Source: Amphimedon queenslandica
Taxonomy: Eukaryota > Porifera > Demospongiae > Haplosclerida > Niphatidae
Assembly: GCF_000090795.2 (NCBI RefSeq)
Contig: NW_003546340.1
Location: 27,957 to 91,956, forward strand
DNA: 64,000 nt
Direction of reading: 5' to 3'
In this document: in pieces, positions 33,601 through 47,026 of the stretch
Position numbering within the stretch: position 1 is the first letter of the stretch
Layout: each line of letters starts with the position of its first letter
Position numbers and translations under genes: made by a program
The notes under the pieces: model-generated
The model's input: the letters and a program-made list of their open reading frames with translations, nothing else
Databases searched by the model: none
Told to the model about the DNA's origin: nothing

Positions 33601-36600
33601 TTCTTACTTATACAATACGGCAAAGGTGAGTTCCACTGTCCATTGCTCGAGCATAATAAAGTACTGTTGCCTATCAACACGTGGGAGTTAGAACAAGAGA
33701 AGTGGGCAGCAGACCCTGTAGTGTATTGTGTCCTGTTTCCATCAGCCATTAGACCAATAGGAAGAGATGGAGCCAATTCGCAAAACACTACATATCAATG
33801 AAAGAATGAAGGAATTAAGGAACACACAGAGATAGTAGGAATTAATGGATAGTAGTCATGTACGAGGAATGAGCAGAATGTATATAAAGAGAATCAGTTA
33901 TTGTCTATTGTGAAATTGTCACTTATGCATATAATCAAAGGAATTCAAATCATAAGATTTCTAGCATTCCATTCCATTCATACCAATAACCTGAAGCAAT
34001 GTATAAGCTCAGGTGTTGTAATTATCGACATACGTATACATGTACATGTACATGTACATATATATCTCTCTCTTCTTCTCTTACCCGAGCATTTAGGTGG
34101 CTGGCCGCTCCATTCACCAGTTGATAAACAAGAGATGGTTCTTGACTCGGCCTCTCCTGGTCTCTCTCCCAGTATCATTAAACCAGGTCTACAGCAATAC
34201 TCTACACTTGACCCAGCTGGAAATGAATCCTTCAAAAAAGAGAGAGAGAAAGAGAGTGAATTATAATCCTAAAATTACTACATTAGTAATCTTCTTTACA
34301 TAGACATTCAATAAAAATCCTTAATATGGTATATATATACATGTATATATATATTTTTAATAATAATAAATTCTTGATTTTATAGTCTCACTTGATCAAA
34401 TGGTGGTAGGTAGTCTGGAGTGAGTAATGGCCCATAGCCGGAGGATGGAATATCATCAATAATCTTCCTTTCTGAGTCAGAATCATACGACACTGAACAT
34501 ACTCTAGAATTAGGTTTAGGTTGAGGAGGAGAAGGACACATAACAGCTGGAGAAAGAGAGCGAGAGAGACAAATTAACGGATACAAATTGTTGAACTTAC
34601 TGCTACATCAATCAAACAGAATCACTTGCTTTCCATATGTACATGTACATGTAAACCCAATTAAGTTGCAATTTACTGAATTATACTTATATAGCCCCCT
34701 CAAATGCATGTAGCAATTATAACACGTCATTAATTCATTATGATTTAATCATTATTTACATGTACATGTACATGTATATGTACCTCGGCAGGACGGTGGT
34801 TGATGGCTCCAGTGTCCACTTGGTAAACACGAAATGGCTCGTGGTCCTTCTCTCGTGTAGCCATGGTTACAATCAAAGAAAATGACATCTCCACATTTTC
34901 TCCCGTGATTGATGTCTTGGTAAGTTTTACTGTTTGATGGAGGCAATAAAGATGGACACAGCTTTTCTAAGAGAAAGGAGAGAGAGAGGGGAAGAAAAAG
35001 CACATTTTCAAAGCTTGAAATTATCATGAACTATTAATCAAAAATATGGTGAAAACCATTTAAATTTGTACATGCATTTTCGTGTTTTTTTTTTCTAAAA
35101 CACAAAGTAACTTTTTTTGCATTGCCATTGACTCTAATATAATTATACTTTCCCTTACTTTCACAGGTTGGAGTTGGTTGGTCCCAGTATCCTCCCTCCA
35201 TACACCTGAGGACACTGGACCCTCTTATCTCATAGCAACTGTCACATGACACATTGGCCACACCTCCTACATTAGTACGGGTAATGGTAGCAGCACCGTT
35301 ATCAACATGAATTAGTGGGCATTCTTTATTTGGGTGTAGGGCTAAATAAAACAATGAGATCATCCTCTGTTATATAAATCTAAAAATGGCTCACATTTGC
35401 AGGATGGGAAGGGTTGGGTCCAAGTCCCGTTTTCGCTGCAATAAGTGTTGGCCTTGCCCACCAAACGGTAGCCACGGTAACAACGAAACCGGACGTAAGT
35501 GCCACAAAAGTAGACGTTGCCAAGCGGAAAAATCTGACCGTTTAAAAGCAATTTAGGAAGAACACACGTAACCCCTAAAAAAACAAAAAAAAATATTATT
35601 AAAACTCATACATGTAATTTAAATTAAATGTAGAGTATTACATGTACATGTACATGTACATGTACATGTACATGTACATGTACATACATTCGCATTGGGC
35701 CGGTACCCCATCCCATCGTCCCTGCTCAGTGCAAGTGAGTTGAGTGCTCCCTCCAGTTGGTGTCCTGCAGTTCTGACACTTTATATTTATGATGTCGCCG
35801 ATCGTGTAGTTCTGCCTCGGGGGATTGTCAGGAGTTGGCGGAAGGAAATTAACACTGTCCTCTACCACAGGCATGGGACAAGTAGCAGCTGCATTAATAA
35901 AAAATAAAATTAAATAAAAACAAAATTAAAAATATAATCAGCAATTATTATTAGCTCAGATGAAGGGAGTCATAAGAAGTATACTATACATGCATCATAG
36001 TGGGAAAGAATGTATTAGTATGTCTATGAGCTAAGATTGTGTGGATACATTGACAGCATGACTATAGGAGGGTACAATAGATAGGGTGCGACTTACAGAC
36101 ACAATAGGGAGTGGACTGACTCCATTCTCCACTAGTCAAACATATCGAGATGCTTGCTCCTAACAATACGTACCCGTCCATACAATAGAACATAGCCTAT
36201 ACAGAATTAATGTTATTATATTCTTTATTTGGGATATGTTTTAAATGTAGCTTACTTGTGATCCACAAGCTAGCGATGATTGTACAATGCGACCATGTTT
36301 AGGAGGAGCAAGGACTGGACAGTGAATCACTAGTAGAAGAAAACCATTTTAATATGTTCATGCACTGCAAATGAAATTTAGAACAAAATTGGAGTTGCTC
36401 AAAATTTGACAAAGTACCATGTACTATAGTATAGTGTATTTCATCAAAAAATCACTCAGAGAGAATTCTCTATTTTTATAATTTTTCCTGATACATAATA
36501 AACTTGTATTGTGAGCTGATTTCAATTATTAAATTGGTATTTTAGAAATTAAAAAAAAATTGATTTACGCCTGATAAGAAGTATGCATAATATTTATATG

Positions 36601-39147
36601 TAAAATGTGATGGGAATGCAAAAGCTTTTGTTATGATTTGGACACATTCGTGTTTTTAATAAATAAAGTATTGGCATCCGTCCCTCACTCTCTGAATTAT
36701 GTTTGATCTACAAGTCTTATTCTGCCCACACCACACACACTCATACATGTACATGTACATGTATGTACGTACATCAGTACATGTACAAGTACATATGCAT
36801 ACAATGAATGATAAATGATATCAATTTTCTAAAACGGCCACACAAGGAAAGAAAGACAAAGAAAGATTGAAAGTTTAAGACACACAAGAGAAGAATAGGA
36901 AAAAGAGAGAGAGAGAGAGGAAGAGAGAAAGGAAAAGAGATAAAAGATGGAAGGAGAGAGAGAGAAAGAAAAAAAAGAAAAATAGAGAGAGAGGGAGGAA
37001 ATTAAGAGCTTACTCTGACAAGATGGTAAAGGTCCAGACCAGTGTCCATTATCACGACACTGTCTTGTTATCGATGCATTGATGCTGTTCAACCTGTGAC
37101 AGTCCTTGCAGGTGTAGACTGCTATTGAGTTGTACGTGGTGAGTGAGTACTCTACTAGGAGATTACCGCCAGCAGGTGGGGGGCCACAGTCAATAGCTGG
37201 AAAAAAATAAATTATAGCGAGAAAAATAAATAAAAGAAATAATAAAGACTGGAGTTGAATGGAGCCATAAAAATAAGATTATAATATATACTAAAGGCTA
37301 AAGATGAATTGGGAGCTATTACAAAATTTTTTTAAAATAAATAAAAAAATAATTGTACGTCCCCACATGTAACATGAATACAAAGTATGTACATGTACAT
37401 GTATATACTTACGCTGGCAGTTCGGAGGTATATTGGACCATGTGCCATCTTCCTGGCAGGTGAGTAGACCATGGCCCAACAACTGGTAACCTCTTATACA
37501 CGAAAACCAACACGTCATGGTATAGGAGCTGTTATGGCAGGAGAATGGGTGCGAGAAGCCATAGAGGGGAACTGGGAGAGTGGGACATCTAACAGCTGGA
37601 AAAGAAAAGAGAAGAGAATACTTTGAGTTTATTGTGACTAGCAGTTTCTTCCACCCTCTCTCTCTCTCTCTGGTTGAAATGCCATTTCAAAAGAGAAGCA
37701 AGTCATAACGTGTAAACAGAGGTTTAATTTACTGAAAATATACTCCATCGTTTACAATACACCCAATAATAATAATAATGATAGTAATAAAAATACATGT
37801 AACAACAACAACAACAACAACAACAATAATAATAATAATAATAATAATAGGCTTACGTTCACAAGTCCCCACTGATGGTACCCATTGTCTCTTGGTTCTA
37901 TCACACGTCAGTACGTGAGACCCTCTTGGACGATACCCTCGCTCACAGCAAAATTGGACACGCCCATTAGATGAAATGCCCTCGCGATTATCCAGTCCAC
38001 ATATGTACCCATTGAGGGGAGGAGGGGGAGGGGCAGGACACGCCCTCAGGCTCATCAAACGATCTACAGAAAAAATATTTAAAATGATATCACTTTTACA
38101 TTTTTATCATTTTTCTCCTAATGCGCTAGTGAAGCAGGTGAGAAAGTGATTTTAAATATGTCAAAAATGATAACAGGATTATTAAATGTATTATTTCGTC
38201 TCACCTTTCTCTTGCTTCATGGTTTCGCTCAGCCATGATTCATAATGACACAGATCCATAAAGTATCCTGGTAATCCATTTACATCGCAGGACAGTCCAT
38301 AAGTTAATACACCACAGAGTCTCCACTCACATATTATATTGAGTAATCCATCGTCCTCTGTTAGTATTCGTGCCGACTGTGTGACCAGTGGACTACCATG
38401 GTTCACGAAACACGGTCCTTGGTGACCGCTAAAAGATGCAATAGTATTTTGTGGATCCTTGACTCCAGCACAGAATATGCTGTTATTAGCAGGAGCACTG
38501 TCACCTAGAGCCCCATTGCATTGCTCATGAGTCCACATGTACAGATATACATCATGAAGAGGTTTAACTTCTACTGAAGAGTAGAGCCACGATCCACCCC
38601 AACCTGAGCTGAGGAATGAGTGGAACTTTCCTTTATCGTGTTTCATTTTATTGCAGTCTATCAGTTTGATGATGAATGATGAATTCACCGGAGCACTCAG
38701 ATGCAATAGTGCCAGGTCATTCTCTCTCATTCTTACTCCCTCTGCTTTATACTTAGGATGAATGATAACTTTATCAGCTCCAATACGTGCTATTGGATTA
38801 TTGTGGATCATATCATGTCTTAAGTCATTGTGATACAGTCCTATGTCAATGACTACTGAAGCATCAGAGCCACACGGCAGACACGAAGCAGAGGTGAGTA
38901 CCCAGTCCTCGGAAACCAGAGACCCCTCACACGTGGTTAGACGTAGGTTACAGTTGATCCAAAGCAAGACGACCCACTGTCTTTCTCCTTGTGGTGACTG
39001 TCTACCAGCAATGCGACCTGAGTCACTGCCAGGATCCTGATTAACACATACTTGATTGGGAATAGAATAGACCGGGATTAAGGAGAGCAGGAACAATAAT
39101 AATACTAATAATAATGATGATGATGATGATGATGGTACTTCTCTCAT
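30601..39147 (-). CDS. Secreted pseudoprotease-CCP-Ig mosaic protein
   Basis: Seventeen exons, transcript order 39147-38205, 38063-37857, 37595-37413, 37196-37014, 36329-36256, 36196-36097, 35888-35688, 35574-35395, 35341-35159, 34966-34784, 34546-34392, 34229-34085, 33787-33608, 32997-32782, 31625-31448, 31396-31236, 30791-30601. Exon 1 alone encodes a signal peptide (LLLVLLLFLLSLIPVYS) and an S1 trypsin-like domain. At the catalytic His position is Ser88 (WVLTSASC), Asp144 is kept (ENDLALL), and the catalytic Ser position is His250 (CFVNHGSPLV), so it should lack protease activity. Then come eleven sushi/CCP modules, mostly one exon each (two are split), an Ig-like module over two exons (ending EYGCHVTA) and a final CCP. 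No C-terminal membrane segment, so secretion is expected. Resembles complement-type or innate-recognition proteins; function not assigned. Confidence 0.9.
30935..31236. repeat. 118-bp tandem repeat ending at a splice donor
   Basis: Three tandem copies of a ~118 bp unit (GAATCCTCCCTAAATTACCC at about 30950, 31069 and 31186), two carrying the palindromic AATGATCATTATATATATAT. The last copy ends at the donor of the exon 31396-31236 in the CCP gene. Confidence 0.9.
32100..32760 (-). repeat. 177-bp tandem repeat related to the satellite family
   Basis: Three to four units in an intron of the CCP gene, period 177 (GGCTATAGTACAGAGAAAAT at 32399 and 32576). CTCAAACTTTCTACA and ATCAATTTGTATCAGAAAAT parallel parts of the 185 bp satellite, but the palindrome is reduced to CTATAGTACAG. 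Probably a diverged subfamily. Confidence 0.8.
35637..35687. repeat. (ACATGT)n palindromic hexamer array
   Basis: About eight copies of TACATG in a row, ending directly at the splice donor of the CCP exon 35888-35688. Shorter runs of the same self-complementary word occur throughout the window (for example 34035-34060, 33555-33575, 47160-47180). Confidence 0.95.
36395..36550 (+). repeat. Decayed satellite unit in the CCP gene
   Basis: Single degenerate plus-orientation unit (TATTTTTATAATTTTTCCTGATAC, ACCATGTACTATAGTATAG) in an intron of the CCP gene. Confidence 0.6.
37800..37850. repeat. (AAC)n/(AAT)n microsatellite
   Basis: Trinucleotide run just intronic of the donor of the first CCP exon (38063-37857). 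Confidence 0.95.
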
Positions 39148-39517
39148 ATTTGATCACTACACCACACACAGACCTGACCTGCACAGTGGCTTCCTCAAGC
39201 AACTATTGATCACTAGTACTACTGCAGCATGCAGTGATGCTGAGCTCTGAGGTCATAACAACAATAGTGACAATGTCTTCATTGTTCATGAAATATATCT
39301 GACAATGACAATTGAGGGAAGGATGGACTAAACAATAGTTTATGGCCTATAGATTCACATGCAATCAAGTCATCGATATAAACATAAAATGTGCATATTC
39401 ATTCTTAAAAATATAAATAAAGAAAAATGTGGAAAAATTAAGTAATTGTATTTTATCGAGTGATTAAAGTTGCCATAAGAGTGCAATACAGTTCTCTCTC
39501 CTTCTCTCTCCTCTCTC

Positions 39518-40752
39518 TTAATTGAACACTTTAAATTTCAGAGTGTAAGCTATCACAAAGACTTCAACAACAAATGGCAGAAAACTACAAATAAAACGAT
39601 GAACACTTTAATGATGAGCTGGAGCGTTGCATTCAGCATATGTGTATGTATATTATACTTACCAGAAAAATGCAAAAATAGTCCAATAGATATCGCATGA
39701 CCAAACATCAACGACGTAAAGAGAGATAAGGATACTGCCAGTCACATGTAGCGCAATGGCTAAGAAATAAGAGACACACTAATAATGCAATAGTAAGGAT
39801 TACATATAAATGCATCAATTTTAATCAAAATTGAATTTTTTTTACAAATTTTAAAGTTGCTCCAAAATCAGACCAAAGTCCCTGTAAAATGACTTGGTGA
39901 AAATTTTTAATTTTTATAATATTTTCTGATACATATACATGCACTTATGTTGTGTAGAAAGTTTGAGTTGATTCCGATCAAGTTTGGATTTTTTACAAAT
40001 TTTTAAAGTTGCTCCAAAATTGGACCAAAGTCCCTGTACTATAGTACAGGGTTGTTGGCCGAATTTCACCAAAAATGACTTGGTGAGAATTCATCGTTTT
40101 ATAACTTTTTCAGATACATATACATGTACTTATGTTGTGTAGAAAGTTTGAGTTGATTCCAATCAAGTTTGGATTTTTTACAAATTTTTAAAGTTGCTCC
40201 AAAATTGGACCAAAGTCCCTGTACTATAGTACAGGGTCGTTGGGCAAATTTCACCAAAAATGACTTGGTGAGAATTTTTCATCTTTATAATTTTTTCTGA
40301 TACATATACATGTACTTATGTTGTGTAGAAAATTTGAGTTAATTCCGACCAAGTTTGGATTTTTTACAGATTTATAAAGTTGCTTGAACAAGTTGACGTA
40401 CATAGAATGTTGGTCGTATTTGAGAACATTGATAGTCCAGTCACCAGCCCAACCACTTCAACTATGAGACAAGCAAGTGAAAGACTGACAGCAACCAATA
40501 ACCTATAACTATATATTAATTGTCACTCAATACAATGATCATTACTGTGTGTCCTTGGTGCTATATTGATCAGAGCCAGGCACTACACCTTGATTTGTAC
40601 AGGCTAACACGTTAGGCTCCTAATAAATACCGATAAAATAAAAATAGCAGATAGTACTACCTCACCCTCGACCAATAAAGCATAACAGTGATAACTAGAT
40701 GAGCCATTAAAGCTAAAAAACGACAAGGAATGATTGTTGTTGTGGCCGCCAT
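39518..40752 (-). CDS. TMEM107: TMEM107, ciliary transition-zone membrane protein
   Basis: Five short exons in transcript order: 40752-40666, 40619-40546, 40502-40402, 39759-39663, 39584-39518. The start MAATTTIIPCRFLALMAHLV, LYWSR at the exon 1 end, then ACTNQGVVPG, VAVSLSLACLIVEVVGLVTG, LSMFSNTTNIL, SIALHVTGSILISLYVV, DVWSCDIYWTIFAF and LPFVVEVFVIAYTLK follow vertebrate TMEM107 block by block at about the same length (~140 residues), with four membrane segments. All junction phases agree. TMEM107 is part of the MKS module of the ciliary transition zone. Satellite units occupy its third intron. Its first exon ends 1.5 kb from the start of the divergently placed CCP gene promoter region. Confidence 0.92.
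39830..40390 (+). repeat. Three satellite units in TMEM107 intron
   Basis: Tandem ~185 bp units; the perfect palindrome CCCTGTACTATAGTACAGGG is at 40032-40051 and 40217-40236 (spacing 185). This subfamily has GTGTAGAAAGTTTGAGTTGA in place of TTTCAAGTTTGAGCTG. Confidence 0.9.
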
Positions 40753-40889
40753 TTTATTTTAATTTGATAATGCCACACCTCCTTGACCGTATATTTTTAG
40801 TTAATTGAGCATTGCGAAATTTTAAATAATTAATAATGGGCTGTGCATGTGGCCAGTATCTATGCTGTGGCCGCCATTTTATTTTAATT
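40742..40889. repeat. 24-bp direct repeat at the TMEM107 start
   Basis: TGTGGCCGCCATTTTATTTTAATT occurs at 40742-40765 and again at 40866-40889. The first copy contains the TMEM107 start codon; the second abuts the GGGGCGAGCATGAGCG terminal repeat. It may be a small promoter duplication or a footprint of the adjoining insertion. Confidence 0.85.
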
Positions 40890-41063
40890 GGGGCGAGCAT
40901 GAGCGAAGCCCCTCAAATCATATGACTGCAAGTACTTAAGTGTGTGCATTTCTAGGAAGTCACGTACTCACGTTCCGCATGCTCGATGTTTATACAGATG
41001 TGTTGTTATAACATTTATCATTGATAACAAGTAACATTAAATAGAGATTTATTTGTTTCTCAC

Positions 41064-41332
41064 AAGGTAGAGGAGTGGTCTCATACTGTCGAGCTGTTAG
41101 CATCCATTGCAATTCACCAACCTCAAGCCGCTTATGTGGCTCTCACTAAATCATTGCAGTGTGAGTGGACTTTTCTTCAGCGAGTCATTCCTCCCTGTAG
41201 TCACCTATTTCAAGCAATTGAAAACAGTCTATCATCCTCATTTATTCCAAACCTGCTCGGCCATGAGTGTTCAAAGCTTGACAGACTAGTCTATTCCTTG
41301 CCGACAAAGTTGGGTGGTCTCAATATTCCTCT
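41064..41332 (+). mobile_element. Reverse-transcriptase C-terminal fragment (retroelement fossil)
   Basis: Encodes a short stretch resembling the region after the polymerase core of retroelement reverse transcriptases (HQPQAAYVALTKSLQCEW, LDRLVYSLPTKLGGLNIP). Only this piece is visible; it runs into the gap and looks like an incomplete relic. Family not determined; age cannot be estimated. Confidence 0.6.
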
Positions 41333-41857
41333 NNNNNNNNNNNNNNNNNNNNNNNNNNNNNNNNNNNNNNNNNNNNNNNNNNNNNNNNNNNNNNNNNNNN
41401 NNNNNNNNNNNNNNNNNNNNNNNNNNNNNNNNNNNNNNNNNNNNNNNNNNNNNNNNNNNNNNNNNNNNNNNNNNNNNNNNNNNNNNNNNNNNNNNNNNNN
41501 NNNNNNNNNNNNNNNNNNNNNNNNNNNNNNNNNNNNNNNNNNNNNNNNNNNNNNNNNNNNNNNNNNNNNNNNNNNNNNNNNNNNNNNNNNNNNNNNNNNN
41601 NNNNNNNNNNNNNNNNNNNNNNNNNNNNNNNNNNNNNNNNNNNNNNNNNNNNNNNNNNNNNNNNNNNNNNNNNNNNNNNNNNNNNNNNNNNNNNNNNNNN
41701 NNNNNNNNNNNNNNNNNNNNNNNNNNNNNNNNNNNNNNNNNNNNNNNNNNNNNNNNNNNNNNNNNNNNNNNNNNNNNNNNNNNNNNNNNNNNNNNNNNNN
41801 NNNNNNNNNNNNNNNNNNNNNNNNNNNNNNNNNNNNNNNNNNNNNNNNNNNNNNNNN
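41333..41857. other. Assembly gap (N run)
   Basis: 525 undetermined bases. Long open frames crossing it are artefacts of the N run. Confidence 1.
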
Positions 41858-42422
41858 TATCTTCAATAATGAGACCGGAATCAGTGCAATTGCTGTCATT
41901 ATATGCATCAACAGTGTCATACACAGAAGTGTTTTTTTGCTGTATTCTAAACACAGCATTGAAAAGATGCTTCTTTTCTGTACGCTTTCTATTAACTAAC
42001 CCTCCATAGGGCACCCACTGAGGTGGCAAGCAATCACAATACTTATCATTACATGTCTTCAGCCATATAGAGGGCAATGTCTTGTTGTAGTAGTGGAATA
42101 TCATCATTACAATTGCAGGTCCACCATAAGGAAAGTCTCTATTTTCATAGTGTGCTACGTGCCAAACCAGAGTGTCATTCTCGATTGTATCATTACTGCT
42201 GAGTTCGTGCCATAGTGTTGGTTCTTCTTTGCTCTTGTAATCATGAGGTGAGTGAACAAAAACCAGTGTCGGTTCTTCCTTGCTCTTGCAATGAGGTGAG
42301 TGGACAACAGAAACCTCTTGCCTACCCGAGAGGTAAAATATGGTGATAGAGACAACAGCTGTAGTGATTAAGGAGAGAAAGAGACCGCAATACTTCAAGT
42401 TGCATGCCAATATTTGCTGCAT
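41858..42422 (-). CDS. Unknown type II membrane protein, 5' part only
   Basis: Starts at 42422 with a hydrophobic anchor (YCGLFLSLITTAVVSITIFYL) and runs 188 codons to the gap, so the gene is partial or its first exon ends within the gap. The stem has an internal duplication of about 17 residues (HSP..-KSKEEPTL twice, residues ~41-70). The lumenal part has several Cys (CNDKYCDCLPP), N-glycosylation sites (NDT, NKT, NTS, NDS) and aromatic-rich FPYGGPAIVMMIFHYYN. The layout is like a Golgi or surface type II protein such as a glycosyltransferase, but I do not recognise the domain. Confidence 0.55.
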
Positions 42423-43017
42423 CTTGAATTAGTCTTGTTCTCAATGGAGGTATGATGGAGGCGAGGAATATTCGAGGGGTTCGCAACGGGAGGAAAATCT
42501 CTGCGAGATTACAAAAATTACTAGAAATATGATTGATTACTGAATCAGTTACCAGGAGAAATGGATTAATCACAAGGCTAATTATCACGAGTTTTCGTGC
42601 GCGGATTTTTTTCATCGTATAATAATTAATATTCATAGTAGGTGTGGTGAATTTGGTTTTGCCATCCAGTGCAGTGTGGGCGCTCATGCTCGCCCCCTCA
42701 ATGCTTACATTTAGCTAGTTATTTTTAAAAGAATGAAAACTTAAAATAATAACTACAAAATTAATAGTTCAGACTTCGCATTAAATAATAATAAGGACAT
42801 TATTAGTGTGTGTGATAAAGATACATAATAGTAAGTACTCTGTATAATTTACTAATGAGTGAGAGTAGAGAAGAGACATTGAAAGAGAGAGAGAGAAAGT
42901 CATAGCATCTGACAGCAATAACAACAAATAATTTAATAATATTACGGTACACATATAAGAAAGTGAAAAATTAAGAACAGATCTTTTCTTTTCCGTTCTC
43001 TAAAATAAAGACTAAAA
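42423..43017. other. Spacer between the unknown gene and PP2A-A
   Basis: AT-rich, with a GA run at 42885-42900. Contains the right terminal repeat at 42681-42696. No gene seen. Confidence 0.5.
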
Positions 43018-45828
<2,811 letters not shown>

Positions 45829-46023
45829 TTCACTGTTTCTCTAAATTCTCTTCCTTTTTCTGGTTGCTGCACTGAGCATGCGCAGAGTCTCCCCGCAGAC
45901 CAATAATGGAGGGAAAACGGAGGGAGAACGGAGGGAGAACGGAGGAAGAACGGTGACCAGTCTCTGATCGTTACTGCGCATGCCCAGCACTCGTGGGCGG
46001 TAGGCGTGGTCGAACCCAAAAAT
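45829..46023. promoter_or_regulatory. 195-bp bidirectional promoter with GGAGGGAGAAC minisatellite
   Basis: Space between the PP2A-A and SMG9 start codons. Bases 45905-45953 are four to five tandem copies of an 11-12 bp G/A-rich unit (ACGGAGGGAGA). TGCGCATGC-type words (45887-45895, 45975-45983) resemble the palindromic NRF1 site; function inferred. Confidence 0.55.
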
Positions 46024-46991
46024 ATGGAGTTGGGTCGAGGAGGAGATGGTGGAAGAGGAGGCCCAGTAATGCTGGCTACCAGAGGAGGAGGAGGCGGTGG
46101 AGGGGGAGACAGAGGGGACAGGGGGAGGCAAAGACCTAACACAAGACGCCGTGGTCCTACTGGAGACTCTAGGCCACGCCCTCAGTACAACAATAGACCA
46201 AGGGTAAGATCAATGTTCGTGTACATATGTACATTAGGGCCTTCTTTATGTAGGGAGATTATACAGTTCAAGGTCCAATGAGGATATTAACAAAACCCAA
46301 TGATAGAGTTAGTTTTAGTTGGGATATAATTCTACTGATGTACATGTAGATGAATTTGTACATCTACTGATGTACAAATTATACGTTTTGTGTGTGTACA
46401 TTAGCGCAATCCTCCGATCATTCTTTTCTTGTTTTTCTTTTACAGCATCCAGTTATGCCTGGATCAGTTTCCATAATGCAGAGGTGAGCTACTAATTAGA
46501 GAGTGTGAGAATCTATTCTCATTCCTTGGCAGTGAAGACTTGTTGCTACATAATGTCGTCATGCATGCACTTTATCCATCATCATTATCACTATTATTAT
46601 TAGTATTGTCAATAATTTTAAGTATTACCAATGGAATGGTATTGGAATTCTTTCTCACTTTCAAGTCCTAATCTATTTCCCTTGTCCCTCCTCCTCTCAT
46701 TCCTTTCCTCAGAGACTCCTCGTCAACAGGAGGGAGCGAGACTCCAAGTTCTCCTCACATACAAAGTCCCGAACTGAACCCGCCCCCCGGGGGTATTATC
46801 CAGCCGCCTTCCGGTCATCCGTCTCATTTTTCTTCTACAAATCATTTTGGGTCCTCAATGAATCATGAAGGAGGAGGTGGGATCAAGAAGCCGATGTCTA
46901 GAAGGCCGCCTGACGGAGTCAGCAGTAGTCCCAGTAACTATACACCATTGCAACCTTCGGGGAGACCAGGAAGGCTGTGAGTAATCCTTAA

Positions 46992-47026
<35 letters not shown>

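Larger units (their letters stand above)
40890..42696. mobile_element. Segment bounded by 16-bp inverted repeats
   Basis: GGGGCGAGCATGAGCG at 40890-40905 is repeated exactly as its reverse complement at 42681-42696. Between them lie a reverse-transcriptase fragment, the assembly gap and an unknown 5' exon. Whether the repeats bound a single transposon is unproven, since the gap hides about 525 bases. Confidence 0.45.

Noticed and set aside
41136-42422. Long open frames across the N run on both strands
   Set aside because: They exist only because undetermined bases contain no stops; only the parts outside 41333-41857 are evidence.
41858-42422. Assignment of the unknown type II protein to a known glycosyltransferase family
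   Set aside because: Topology fits, but no DxD or family motif is visible in the available part.
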